From NCBI GenBank assembly GCA_014138725.1, contig JACJID010000001.1, positions 1,488,001 to 1,552,000 on the forward strand: a DNA stretch of 64,000 nt, given 5' to 3'. Positions within the stretch are counted from its first letter, which is position 1, and each line of letters starts with the position of its first letter. This document shows positions 32,959-41,721 of this stretch, piece by piece. A program made the position numbers and the translations under genes. The notes beneath the pieces are model-generated. The model had not been told where the DNA came from, did not search any database, and was given only the letters and a program-made list of their open reading frames with translations. Origin of the DNA: Kutzneria viridogrisea (GTDB lineage: Bacteria; Actinomycetota; Actinomycetes; Mycobacteriales; Pseudonocardiaceae).

Positions 32959-33825
32959 ATGGCAACCAGCAAGTCCGCCACCCTGGAGGTCGAGCCCTTC
33001 CTGCACTTCGACGCGGAGGTGCTGGCCACCCTGCCGATCGGCGAAAGCCTGGTGCGGGTGACCTTCGGCGGGCCGGGGCTGCGCGAGGTGACCACCTGCG
33101 GCCCGGACCAACGGATCAAGATCTTCCTGCCGCGCGCGGGCGAGACCAGCCCGCGCGTGCCCACCGGCCCCGACTGGTACGCGCGCTACCGGGACATGCC
33201 CGAACGCGAGCGGCCGGTGATGCGGACCTACACGATCCGCTCGGCGCGCCCCGGCCAGATCGACGTGGACTTCGTGCGGCACGGCGACACCGGACCGGCC
33301 TCCAGTTGGGCGGGCGGCGCCGCGCCGGGGGACCGCGCCGTGATCTGGGCTCCCAACGCGCGGTTCACCGACTACGCCGAGGGCTCGCGCATGGGCTCGG
33401 ACTACGCCCCGCCCGCGGACACGACCTGGCAGTTGATCGCCGGGGACGAGACCGCGCTGCCCGCGATCGGCGGCATCGTGGAGGGGCTGGCCGAGGGCGA
33501 GCGGGCCCTGGTGTTCCTGGAGGTGCCGACCGAGGCGGACCGTCAGCAGTGGCAGACCGCGGGGGACGTGTCGGTGACCTGGTTGCCGCGCAACGGGGTG
33601 CACGCCGGGGGCGGGTCCGCCCTGCTGGCGGCGGTCCGTGCCGCGCAACTGCCCGAGGGCCCCGGCTACGCCTGGCTGGCCGGTGAGTCGGGCCTGGTAC
33701 GTGGGCTGCGCAGGCACCTGGTGGGCGAGCGCGGGGTGGACCGCAAGCGGATCTACTTCTGCGGGTACTGGCGACAGGGCAAGTCCGAGGACGCCCCGCA
33801 CGAACCGGTCGGCAGCGAGGACTGA
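32959..33825 (+). CDS. Siderophore-interacting flavoprotein (ferric reductase, SIP family)
   Basis: A 288-residue member of the ViuB/SIP family. An FAD-binding barrel (about 15-135, with MRTYTIRSARPGQIDVDFV) is followed by a SIP C-terminal domain (about 145-280, WQLIAGDETALPAIGGI and YFCGYWRQGK). Such proteins reduce imported ferric siderophore in the cytosol with NAD(P)H or ferredoxin and so release Fe(II). The iron box directly upstream and the downstream transporter genes support this. The gap to the next gene is 36 bases. Confidence 0.92.
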   Translation: MATSKSATLEVEPFLHFDAEVLATLPIGESLVRVTFGGPGLREVTTCGPDQRIKIFLPRAGETSPRVPTGPDWYARYRDMPERERPVMRTYTIRSARPGQIDVDFVRHGDTGPASSWAGGAAPGDRAVIWAPNARFTDYAEGSRMGSDYAPPADTTWQLIAGDETALPAIGGIVEGLAEGERALVFLEVPTEADRQQWQTAGDVSVTWLPRNGVHAGGGSALLAAVRAAQLPEGPGYAWLAGESGLVRGLRRHLVGERGVDRKRIYFCGYWRQGKSEDAPHEPVGSED

Positions 33826-33861
33826 TCACCCGAGAAGCCGGTCTGGGACAGGGGAGAAGCG

Positions 33862-35562
33862 ATGACGCTCGGCCACGGGCGCAAGGGGGCGGCCCGGCTG
33901 CTGGCGGACTGCCTGCGCCGGAACTGGGTTCGGGTGCTGGCGGCGGTCGCCGGGGGCACGGTGTTCCAGCTGTCCTCGGTGGTCTTCCCGCTGTGCGTGG
34001 AGTACGCCATCGACCAGGGCATCCAACCCGGTGACCAGGCGGCCACCCTGCGCTGGGCGCTGGCCATCGTGGGCACGGCGATCACCCTGGTGGCCGGGCT
34101 CGCCCTGATGCAGTGGCAGATCACCCTCGCCGCGGTGTCGGCGACCAACGACCTGCGTGGTGCGCTGCTGGACCGGGCGATGCGGCTGGACCGCCGTTCG
34201 CTGGCGAGGTTCGGACGCGGGGACCTGGCCACCCGCGGCACCCGTGACGTGGACTTCGTGCACAACTGGCTGGCCGGTGCCGCCTCGATGGTCACCGGTT
34301 TCGTCGGCTTCACGGTGATCCTGGTGCTGATCGGCTCGCAGGACGGGTTGCTCGCACTGGTCGGCCTGGGCACCGTCCCACTGCTGATCGCGCTGAACAT
34401 CGTGCTGCCCAAGCGGTTCGCCGCCGCCAACGAGCGGCTCGCCGCCGCGCACGGGGCACGTGCGGACACCGTGGAGGAACTGCTCACCGCCAGCGCGGCC
34501 ATTCGCGGCATCGGCGGCGAGGGACCGTTGCTGGAGCGGCATTCCGAGCACAGCAAGAAGGTCACCGAGGAGACCATCGCCACCGCACGGGTGGCCGCGA
34601 GTTGGGCCGCGGGCGGGCCGTTCGTGCCCGGCCTGGCCACCGCGGTCGGCCTGCTCGTCGGCGGCCAGGCGGTGATCGCGGGCTCGCTCACCATCGGTGG
34701 GCTGGTGGCCTTCACCAGCTGGATGACCATGCTGGGCAACTGGATCAGCGTGCTCACCCACCGGTTCACCCAGCTCGGCGAGGCGCTCACCGCGGCGAAG
34801 CGGATCAACCAGGTGCTGTGCACCGAACCCGTGGTCGCCGACCCGGCGCGGCCGGTGGACCTGCCCGCGCGGGGCGAACTGGTGGCCAGCGGGGTCGAGG
34901 TGCACGCCCAGCACGGCAGGGTGGTCGGGCCGATCGACCTCACCGCCCGGCCCGGGGAGTTCCTCGTGGTGACCGGACCGCTGGGCTCGGGCAAGTCCAC
35001 GCTGCTGCGGCTGCTGACCCGTTGGGACGACCCGGACGCGGGCAGCGTGCGCTACGGCGGGACCGATCTGCGCGAGACCCGGCTGAGCGAGGTCCGCAGG
35101 CGGCTGGCCTTCGTGCCGCAGCGCCCCGACCTGATCTCGGGCACGATCCGGGAGAACCTGGTGCTGGGCCGCCCCGGCCTGACCGAGCAGGAGCTGCACG
35201 CGGCGTGCTCCGCGGCGGCGATCCACGAGCACATCGCGGGCCTGCCCGAGGGCTACGACACCGAGACCGGAGAGGGCGGAACCACCTTGTCCGGCGGGCA
35301 GTTGCAGCGCATCGCCCTGGCCCGCGCCCTGCTGCACGGAGCGGACGTGCTGGTGCTGGACGACCTCACCTCGGCGGTGGACGCGGGGACCGAGCGGCGA
35401 ATCCTTGCCGGGCTGCGCGCCTGGCTGTCCGAAGTGGACGGAACGAGGACGATCGTGTTCGCCAGTCACCGCACGGCCGTGGTCGCCGAGGCGGACCGCA
35501 CCGTGGACCTGCCCGCGCGGACCCGGGCCGAGGAGCAGATGGCAGGTGTGCACGGTGGCTGA
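33862..35562 (+). CDS. ABC exporter half-transporter, degenerate Walker B
   Basis: A 566-residue TMD-NBD fusion: six predicted helices in residues 20-310, then the ATPase. Walker A is GPLGSGKST (Lys378), the signature is LSGGQLQR and Walker B is VLVLDDLTS. Asp501 replaces the catalytic Glu. With its partner at 35555 it should form a heterodimer in which only one ATP site is fully active. GGGGAG precedes the ATG. In siderophore loci such pairs export the newly made siderophore or, in the IrtAB type, import it; the adjacent flavoprotein fits either. Confidence 0.88.
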   Translation: MTLGHGRKGAARLLADCLRRNWVRVLAAVAGGTVFQLSSVVFPLCVEYAIDQGIQPGDQAATLRWALAIVGTAITLVAGLALMQWQITLAAVSATNDLRGALLDRAMRLDRRSLARFGRGDLATRGTRDVDFVHNWLAGAASMVTGFVGFTVILVLIGSQDGLLALVGLGTVPLLIALNIVLPKRFAAANERLAAAHGARADTVEELLTASAAIRGIGGEGPLLERHSEHSKKVTEETIATARVAASWAAGGPFVPGLATAVGLLVGGQAVIAGSLTIGGLVAFTSWMTMLGNWISVLTHRFTQLGEALTAAKRINQVLCTEPVVADPARPVDLPARGELVASGVEVHAQHGRVVGPIDLTARPGEFLVVTGPLGSGKSTLLRLLTRWDDPDAGSVRYGGTDLRETRLSEVRRRLAFVPQRPDLISGTIRENLVLGRPGLTEQELHAACSAAAIHEHIAGLPEGYDTETGEGGTTLSGGQLQRIALARALLHGADVLVLDDLTSAVDAGTERRILAGLRAWLSEVDGTRTIVFASHRTAVVAEADRTVDLPARTRAEEQMAGVHGG

Positions 35563-37243
35563 GGCCCTGGTGCTCAGCGAGCGCCCCAAGCAGACCGCCG
35601 TGCTCCGGCGTGCATGGCCGTTCCTCAAGCCGCACAAGGTGATCCTGGCTTTGGCGATCATGCTCAGCGTGGCCGCGACCCTGGCCATGACCCTGTTCCC
35701 CTCGGTGATCGGCTGGGCCGTGAACCGCGTGGAGCAGCGCGATCTCACCGGCCTGTACGCCGCCGCCGGGACCTTCGCCGCGCTGGTCGTGGCGCGCATG
35801 GTCCTGTTGCGCAGTGCGGAACTCTGGCTCGCACGGGCCGGTGAGCGGGTCGTCGCCTCGCTGCGCGACCTGGCCGTGACCCGGCTCGCGGAGGCCCCGC
35901 TGCGGTTCCTGGAGGCACAGCGCTCCGGTGACCTGCTGCGCCGCAGCACGGCCGAGATCGCCGACCTGGCCTCGTTCGTCCGTTCGGACCTGCCCGACCT
36001 GCTCTCGGTCAGCGGCTACCTGATCTTCACCACGGTCATGCTGTTGTTCTACTCCTGGCAGCTGACCCTGGTGCTGGTGTTCGTCTTCCTGCCGCTGGCG
36101 GTGCTCACCATGCGCTGGTTCCAGCGGGGCGCCCGCGTGGCCTTCGCGGCTGAGGCCGCCGAGAAGGCGTCCATCGCGGCCACCTACCGCGAGGGCGTGC
36201 AGGCCCGTGAGCTGCTCGTGTCCCGTGGGGCGCAACAGGAGTGGCGGCAGCGTTTCGACCGCGACGCGGGCAGGCTGCGGCGTGCCACGCTGGTCTCGGA
36301 GTTCGTGGTGCTGCGCACGAGCGGGGTCACCGTGGCGCAGGCCGTGGCCGACGCCACGATCCTCGTGCTGGGCGGCGGCCTGGTGCTTGCCTGGGGTATG
36401 CCGCTGAGCACGGTGGCGGTGTTCGTGCTGGCGATGCGCCAGCTGTTCGACTCCACCAACCAGTTGACCAGCCTGATCGGCCAGTTGCAGACCTCGCGGG
36501 TGGGCCTGGCCCGGTTGCTGGACCTGCTCGACACCACCGCCCGCCCGAAGATCGGCTCGAACGGGGTCAGCGTGCCGCCCCGTGGCGCGTTGGAGGCCTC
36601 CTCGCTGCACTTCTCCTACGTGGACGGGCTTTCCGTGCTCACCGACGTGTCCTGTGCCTTCCCGCCCGGGTCCCGCTCGGCGCTGGTCGGGCCGACCGGT
36701 TCGGGCAAGACCACCCTGGCCAAGATCCTCGCCGGGCTCTACACCGCCGACGGGGGCAGCGTGCGCTACTGCGGTGTGCCCCTGGAGCAGATCGGCCCCG
36801 AGCAGCTGCGTAGCCGGATCATGCTTATCCCGCAACGGGTCCACGTGGTCACCGGCACGCTGCGGGACAACCTGCGGCTGGTGCCGAGCCCGCCGACCGA
36901 CGATCGGATCGACTGGGCGCTGGGCGAGCTGGGGCTGCGCGAGTGGGTGCAGGGGCTGCCCGAACAGCTGGACACGCCGGTCAGCGCCACCGGGGACACG
37001 CTGTCCGCGGGCGAGCGGCAGCTGATCGGGTTGGTCCGGGCCGCGCTGGTGGACCCGGCCGTGCTGATCCTGGACGAGGCCACCGCCGACGTGGACCCGG
37101 TGACCGGTGACCGGATCGAGCGCGCGCTGGACCGGCTGCACGCCGACCGGTCGCTGATCGTCATCGCGCACCGGCAGTCCACAATAGACCGACTCCCGCA
37201 CGCGGTCCGGCTGGAAGCCGGTCGTACCAAGGTGAGCAGCTGA
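35555..37243 (+). CDS. ABC exporter half-transporter, partner subunit
   Basis: A 562-residue TMD-NBD fusion. Walker A is GPTGSGKTT (Lys385) and Walker B is VLILDEATAD with the catalytic Glu508 intact, but the signature reads LSAGERQL in place of LSGGQ. Its defects complement those of the preceding gene: the competent site uses this subunit's Walker motifs with the partner's LSGGQ. GTG 35555 overlaps the previous stop by eight bases, so the two are co-translated. Confidence 0.88.
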   Translation: MAEALVLSERPKQTAVLRRAWPFLKPHKVILALAIMLSVAATLAMTLFPSVIGWAVNRVEQRDLTGLYAAAGTFAALVVARMVLLRSAELWLARAGERVVASLRDLAVTRLAEAPLRFLEAQRSGDLLRRSTAEIADLASFVRSDLPDLLSVSGYLIFTTVMLLFYSWQLTLVLVFVFLPLAVLTMRWFQRGARVAFAAEAAEKASIAATYREGVQARELLVSRGAQQEWRQRFDRDAGRLRRATLVSEFVVLRTSGVTVAQAVADATILVLGGGLVLAWGMPLSTVAVFVLAMRQLFDSTNQLTSLIGQLQTSRVGLARLLDLLDTTARPKIGSNGVSVPPRGALEASSLHFSYVDGLSVLTDVSCAFPPGSRSALVGPTGSGKTTLAKILAGLYTADGGSVRYCGVPLEQIGPEQLRSRIMLIPQRVHVVTGTLRDNLRLVPSPPTDDRIDWALGELGLREWVQGLPEQLDTPVSATGDTLSAGERQLIGLVRAALVDPAVLILDEATADVDPVTGDRIERALDRLHADRSLIVIAHRQSTIDRLPHAVRLEAGRTKVSS

Positions 37244-38295
37244 TGGCCACCGTCACGCAGTTACGGCCGCCCCAGCCGCGTGCGGCCAACCGGCGCAAGC
37301 TCGCGGTGCTGCGTGCCGCCGGACTGCTCCTCGGGGCCGGGCTGGTGCTGCTGGCCGTGCTGATCAGCGTGGCGGTGGGCTCCAAGCACATCCCGCTGGA
37401 CGCGGTGTGGAACGCGCTGTTCCACTTCGACGGCTCCTACGACGCGAACCTGGTGTGGGACCAGCGCATGCCGCGCACCCTGCTCGGGCTCGCGGTGGGT
37501 GCGGCGCTGGGCGTGTCGGGTCCGCTGATGCAGGCCATGACCCGCAATCCGTTGGCGGACCCGGGTTTGCTCGGGGTCAACGCGGGCTCGGCCGTGGCGG
37601 TGGTGGTCGCGGTGTCGGCCTTGGGGCTGACCAGCCTGTCCAGCTACGTGTGGTTCGCGCTGGCCGGTGCCGCCGCGGCCAGCGTGGTGGTCTACGTGCT
37701 CGGTGCCACCGGCCGCGGCGGTGCGACCCCGGTGCGGCTCGCGCTGGCGGGCACGGTGGTCACCGCCGTGCTGACCGGTGTGATCACCGCGTTCACCACC
37801 ATGAACGCCAAGTCCTGGCAGCTCATGCGGTTCTGGACGATCGGCTCGCTGGTCAACCGGGGCTACGACGTGCTGTGGCAGGTGCTGCCCTTCCTGGTGC
37901 TCGGCGCGCTGATCGGCCTGTCGGTCACCGGCTCGCTCAACGCGCTGGCGCTGGGCGAGCAGGTGGGCCGCTCGCTGGGCGCGCACATCGGCCGGACCCG
38001 CGTGCTGACCGCCACCGCGATCGTGCTGCTGTGCGGCGGGGCCACGGCCGCCGCGGGGCCGATCGGCTTCGTGGGCCTGGCCGTGCCGCACGCGGTGCGC
38101 GCCGTGGTCGGCCCGAACTACCGCTGGGTCGTGCCCTACTCGATGATCGCCGCCCCGCTGCTGCTGCTCGGGGCCGACGTGCTCGGCCGGGTGCTGCTGC
38201 CCACCGGCGAGCTGGAGGCCGGTGTGATCACCGCTGTGGTCGGCGCACCCCTGTTCATCCACCTGGTCCGTCGAAAGCAGTTGGCGAAGCTGTGA
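37243..38295 (+). CDS. FecCD/BtuC-family iron-siderophore permease
   Basis: A 350-residue permease of about ten helices. Family marks are RMPRTLLGLAVGAALGVSG, MQAMTRNPLADPGLLGVNAG and GPIGFVGLAVPHAVR. It moves ferric siderophore across the membrane when driven by a FepC-type ATPase and fed by a lipoprotein. Its ATG shares the A of the previous TGA (1-base overlap). Neither binding protein nor ATPase is in the window. Confidence 0.92.
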   Translation: MATVTQLRPPQPRAANRRKLAVLRAAGLLLGAGLVLLAVLISVAVGSKHIPLDAVWNALFHFDGSYDANLVWDQRMPRTLLGLAVGAALGVSGPLMQAMTRNPLADPGLLGVNAGSAVAVVVAVSALGLTSLSSYVWFALAGAAAASVVVYVLGATGRGGATPVRLALAGTVVTAVLTGVITAFTTMNAKSWQLMRFWTIGSLVNRGYDVLWQVLPFLVLGALIGLSVTGSLNALALGEQVGRSLGAHIGRTRVLTATAIVLLCGGATAAAGPIGFVGLAVPHAVRAVVGPNYRWVVPYSMIAAPLLLLGADVLGRVLLPTGELEAGVITAVVGAPLFIHLVRRKQLAKL

Positions 38296-39359
38296 CCACC
38301 ACCGAGAGTCCCCAGAAGAGTCCTCAGTGGACGCTGCGCAGCAGGAGCGGGGGCATCTCGCTGCGCCTGCACCGGCGCACGGCCTGGATCGCCGCGGTGC
38401 TGGTGGTCCTGTGCCTGGCGGTGGTGCTGGCCAGCCTGCTGTCCGGGCAGTTCCCGATCACCGTGGAGGGCGTGTTCCGCGCACTGGCCGGTCAGGGCAC
38501 GCTGCAACAGCGCTACTTCGTCAACGACGTGCGCCTGCCCCGCGTGCTGGTGGCCCTGTTGGTGGGCGCCGCGCTCGGCGTCAGCGGGGGCATCTTCCAG
38601 AGCCTGTCGGGCAATCCGCTGGGCAGCCCGGACATCATCGGCTTCAACGGTGGTGCGGCGGCCGGGGCGCTGGTGTGCATGCTGCTGATGCACGATTCCA
38701 GCCTGCTGGCCACCGGCGTCGGGGCGGTCGGCGGTGGGGCCGCGGTCGCCGTGCTGGTCTACCTGCTGGCCTACCGGGGCGGGGTGCGCGGCTACCGGCT
38801 GGTGCTGGTCGGGGTCGGGGTGAACGCCTTGCTCAGCGCGGGAATCGCGTACCTGCTCAGCCGTGCCGAGCTGACCGACTCGCTCAACGCCCAGGTGTGG
38901 ATGGTGGGCAGCCTCAACGGGCGCGGCTGGGACCAGGTGTGGATCCTGCTGGTGGTGCTGGTCCTGGTGCTGCCGCCGTCGCTGGCGCTGAGCAATCCGC
39001 TGCTGACCCTGGAGCTGGGGCCCGAGGCGGCCACCTCGCTCGGGCTGCCGGTGAACTCCTTGCGCCGCTGGGCGATCACCATGTCGGTGCTGCTGAGCGC
39101 GGTGGCGATCGTCACGGCCGGACCGATCTCCTTCGTGGCCCTGGCCGCACCGCAGATCGCCAAACGGCTCGCGCGCTCGGTCGGTCCCTCGCTGGCCATC
39201 TCCGGTCTGACCGGAGGGTGCCTGCTGGCCGTTGCGGATCTGTTGGCACAGCGGCTTTTCCCGGCCGCGCAGTTGCCCGTCGGGGTGGCCACGGTGGTGC
39301 TGGGCGGTCTGTACCTCGGCTGGTTGCTCGTGGGGGAGTCGCGCAAGGGGCTTGCCTGA
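38292..39359 (+). CDS. FecCD/BtuC-family iron-siderophore permease, second subunit
   Basis: A 355-residue partner permease: VRLPRVLVALLVGAALGVSG, FQSLSGNPLGSPDIIGFNGG and GPISFVALAAPQIAKRL are the same signatures in a diverged copy. It forms a heterodimer with the preceding subunit. GTG 38292 overlaps the previous stop as GTGA. Its stop ends this gene run; the next iron box lies 53 bases downstream. Confidence 0.92.
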   Translation: MTTTESPQKSPQWTLRSRSGGISLRLHRRTAWIAAVLVVLCLAVVLASLLSGQFPITVEGVFRALAGQGTLQQRYFVNDVRLPRVLVALLVGAALGVSGGIFQSLSGNPLGSPDIIGFNGGAAAGALVCMLLMHDSSLLATGVGAVGGGAAVAVLVYLLAYRGGVRGYRLVLVGVGVNALLSAGIAYLLSRAELTDSLNAQVWMVGSLNGRGWDQVWILLVVLVLVLPPSLALSNPLLTLELGPEAATSLGLPVNSLRRWAITMSVLLSAVAIVTAGPISFVALAAPQIAKRLARSVGPSLAISGLTGGCLLAVADLLAQRLFPAAQLPVGVATVVLGGLYLGWLLVGESRKGLA

Positions 39360-39411
39360 TCGGGCAACGCAGTCGTCGTCACATCTTCGGCGCATAGGCA
39401 GCTCGCAGAAA

Positions 39412-39430
39412 TTAGGCTAGCCTGCCCTAA
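39412..39430 (+). promoter_or_regulatory. Iron box upstream of mbtH
   Basis: TTAGGCTAGCCTGCCCTAA matches 16 of 19 positions of the TTAGGTTAGCCTAACCTAA iron-repressor consensus. It lies 21 bases before the ATG of the MbtH gene and probably controls the biosynthetic run. Confidence 0.8.
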
Positions 39431-39450
39431 GCTCTTGGAGGGGAGACGAC

Positions 39451-39678
39451 ATGACCAACCCGTTCGACGACGACAACGGCCGCTTCCTGGTCCTGGTCAA
39501 CGAGGAGAACCAGCACTCGCTGTGGCCCGCCTTCGCCGAGGTGCCCGGCGGCTGGACCGTGGTGAAGACCGAGTCCAGCAGGCAGGAGTGCCTGGACCAC
39601 ATCGAGGCCAACTGGACCGACATGCGGCCCAAGAGCCTCATCGACGCCATGGGGACAGCCGGGGCCGAGCGGTCTTGA
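39451..39678 (+). CDS. mbtH: MbtH-like NRPS chaperone
   Basis: A 75-residue MbtH-family protein. The signature is complete: [19 protein letters not shown], then the Arg-Gln-Glu-Cys segment and [10 protein letters not shown]. MbtH proteins bind adenylation domains and are needed for the folding or activity of many of them. GGAGGGGAG lies seven bases before the ATG. It leads the biosynthetic run of oxidase and NRPS genes, so its clients are likely the A domains that follow. Confidence 0.95.
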   Translation: MTNPFDDDNGRFLVLVNEENQHSLWPAFAEVPGGWTVVKTESSRQECLDHIEANWTDMRPKSLIDAMGTAGAERS

Positions 39679-39692
39679 GCGAGAGAGAAGGC

Positions 39693-41693
39693 GTGGACCG
39701 CAGGGGTTTCCTGCTCAAGGCGGGCGCGGCCGGGGCACTGGTGCTGGGCGTAGGCTCGGTCACCGCGCAGTCCCTCCCGGTGCGGCGCACGGCCGCCGAC
39801 GCGGCCCAGCCGATCACCACGATCAACCCGCACGTGCACGGCGCACCGCGCGCCCAGGGCGACCCGGTCGAGCCGGTGGCCGCCAAGTCCCCGAGTACGA
39901 CCCCGCCCGCCCGTGGCACGGTCACCAAGCTGGAGGCGTTCCGGGATCCGTTGCCAGCACTGCGTTCGGTGCGCGGGTCCCGTGTGGACGGTGTGCAGCA
40001 GCTGACCATCCGGATGCGACCGGCCACGGTGCGGCTGCACTCGCAGCTGCCGCCGACGCGAATCTGGGGCTTCGAGGGCCAGTTCCCGGGGCCGATCATC
40101 GAGGCGCGGCGCGGACAACCGCTGCGCGTGGTGTGGACCAACGAGCTGACCGGTCCCTACCCGTTGCCGGTGGTGGAGATCCCGTTCGACGAGAACGCCA
40201 ACCCGTACCAGTGGGACCTGCCCGGCCGCGAGGGCGTCGCCCCGCGCGCCGACGTGGCCGCGCTGCCCGGCTGGACCTCCATCCACCTGCACGGCCAGTT
40301 CAGCGACGGCAGCAGCGACGGCTGGGCCGAGGACGCCGTCCTCGCCGGGCGCAGCCAGCTCGTGGAGTACCGCAACGACCAGCCGGCCACCACGCTCTGG
40401 TACCACGACCACGCCATGCACATCACCCGCTGGAACGTGATGTCCGGGCTGCTGGGCATGTACGTGCTGCGCGATGACGAGGAGGAGTCGCTGCGGCTGC
40501 CCGCCGGGGACCGCGAGGTGCCGCTGGTCATCTGCGACCGCAACTTCGACACCGACGCGCAGAACCGGCTCACCGGCACGATGCTGCACAAGACCACCGT
40601 CATGCGCACCGACCCACTGCGCCAGGTGCGGTCCTTCGCCGGGCCCTACACCCTGGTCAACGGCGTCATCTGGCCGCACAAGGAGGTCTCGCCCGACTGG
40701 TACCGGTTCCGCATGGCCAACGCCTCCAACACCAGGCCGTACGACGTGCAGCTGGTCACCGAGGACGGCAAGCCCGCACCCGAGGGCACCATCTACATGA
40801 TCGGCACCGACTCGGGGCTGCTGGGCGCACCCGTGGACGTGCGCGAGGGGTTCAGCCTCGCCGCCTCCGAGCGCGCGGACATCCTGATCGACTTCCGTAG
40901 GTTCGCCGGGCGCAAGCTGGTACTGCGCAACATCAACTACGACCCGGGCCCGTGGCCGGACTTCCTACAGTTCCGGGTGTCCCAGCACGGCAGGCCCTCG
41001 GGCTTCCAACTGCCCAAGACCCTGGCGAAGTCCTTCACCAAGGTCACCGAGCAGCAGCCGGTCAGCGCCGAGCGGATGGTCATGCTGACCCCGGTGGGCG
41101 TCTCGCACGCCCGGCTCTGGGAGATGCAGCGCATCGAGGCGCCCAAGGGGCCGTTCCCGATCGACGGCGTGGTGCAGGTCAAGGAGCAGGACGGCACGGT
41201 CACCACCTGGCAGCGCATGGCCTACCGGTGGACCGACCCGCCGCAGTACACGGTGCGGACCGGGGCGTGGGAGCGCTGGCGGTTCCTGAACCTGGACTGG
41301 TCGGGCTGGCCGCACCCGATGCACGTGCACGTCTGCGCGTTCCAGCCGGTCAAACGCGGGTTCTACAACATCGACGGCTTCAAGTTCATCGACCTGCCCG
41401 GCGGTGGTATCGGCGGCGGTACCGCCACGCCGGTGTTCTGGCAGGAGAGCAAGCCGGTGGTGGCCTCCCAGCAGGGCTGGAAGGACGTGGTCAACGTGGC
41501 CGCGGGCGAGTCGGTGGACGTGATCGCGCACTTCGCCGAGGTGACCGGCAAGTTCGTCTACCACTGCCACATGCTCGAGCACGAGGACATGAGCATGATG
41601 CGGCCGTTCCTGGTGCAGCCCAAGGAGGTGCTGGCCGTGGCGATGTCCATGGACCACGAGCTGCCACCCAACGGCGGGCACGGCGGGCATTGA
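39693..41693 (+). CDS. Tat-exported multicopper oxidase (phenoxazinone synthase/CotA-like)
   Basis: A 666-residue three-cupredoxin oxidase. A twin-arginine leader ([18 protein letters not shown]) indicates folded export. Copper ligands are His198/His200 in HLHG, His238/240/243 in WYHDHAMH, His541/544/546 in HPMHVHV, and His624-Cys625-His626 with axial Met635 in [14 protein letters not shown]. All four coppers should be held. The His/Gly-rich tail may help load copper. GTG 39693 follows GAGAAGG; an in-frame TTG at 39675 overlaps the mbtH stop. Its place between mbtH and the NRPS suggests siderophore maturation, oxidation of catechol-type siderophore, or ferroxidase action. Confidence 0.88.
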   Translation: MDRRGFLLKAGAAGALVLGVGSVTAQSLPVRRTAADAAQPITTINPHVHGAPRAQGDPVEPVAAKSPSTTPPARGTVTKLEAFRDPLPALRSVRGSRVDGVQQLTIRMRPATVRLHSQLPPTRIWGFEGQFPGPIIEARRGQPLRVVWTNELTGPYPLPVVEIPFDENANPYQWDLPGREGVAPRADVAALPGWTSIHLHGQFSDGSSDGWAEDAVLAGRSQLVEYRNDQPATTLWYHDHAMHITRWNVMSGLLGMYVLRDDEEESLRLPAGDREVPLVICDRNFDTDAQNRLTGTMLHKTTVMRTDPLRQVRSFAGPYTLVNGVIWPHKEVSPDWYRFRMANASNTRPYDVQLVTEDGKPAPEGTIYMIGTDSGLLGAPVDVREGFSLAASERADILIDFRRFAGRKLVLRNINYDPGPWPDFLQFRVSQHGRPSGFQLPKTLAKSFTKVTEQQPVSAERMVMLTPVGVSHARLWEMQRIEAPKGPFPIDGVVQVKEQDGTVTTWQRMAYRWTDPPQYTVRTGAWERWRFLNLDWSGWPHPMHVHVCAFQPVKRGFYNIDGFKFIDLPGGGIGGGTATPVFWQESKPVVASQQGWKDVVNVAAGESVDVIAHFAEVTGKFVYHCHMLEHEDMSMMRPFLVQPKEVLAVAMSMDHELPPNGGHGGH

Positions 41694-41721
41694 TCGTCAA
41701 GTGACGGGGAGAGGACCAGCA

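Noticed and set aside
32904-33686. Second plus-strand frame overlapping the flavoprotein gene
   Set aside because: It starts inside the iron box and its composition is that of a frame-shifted shadow; the SIP frame is unmistakable.
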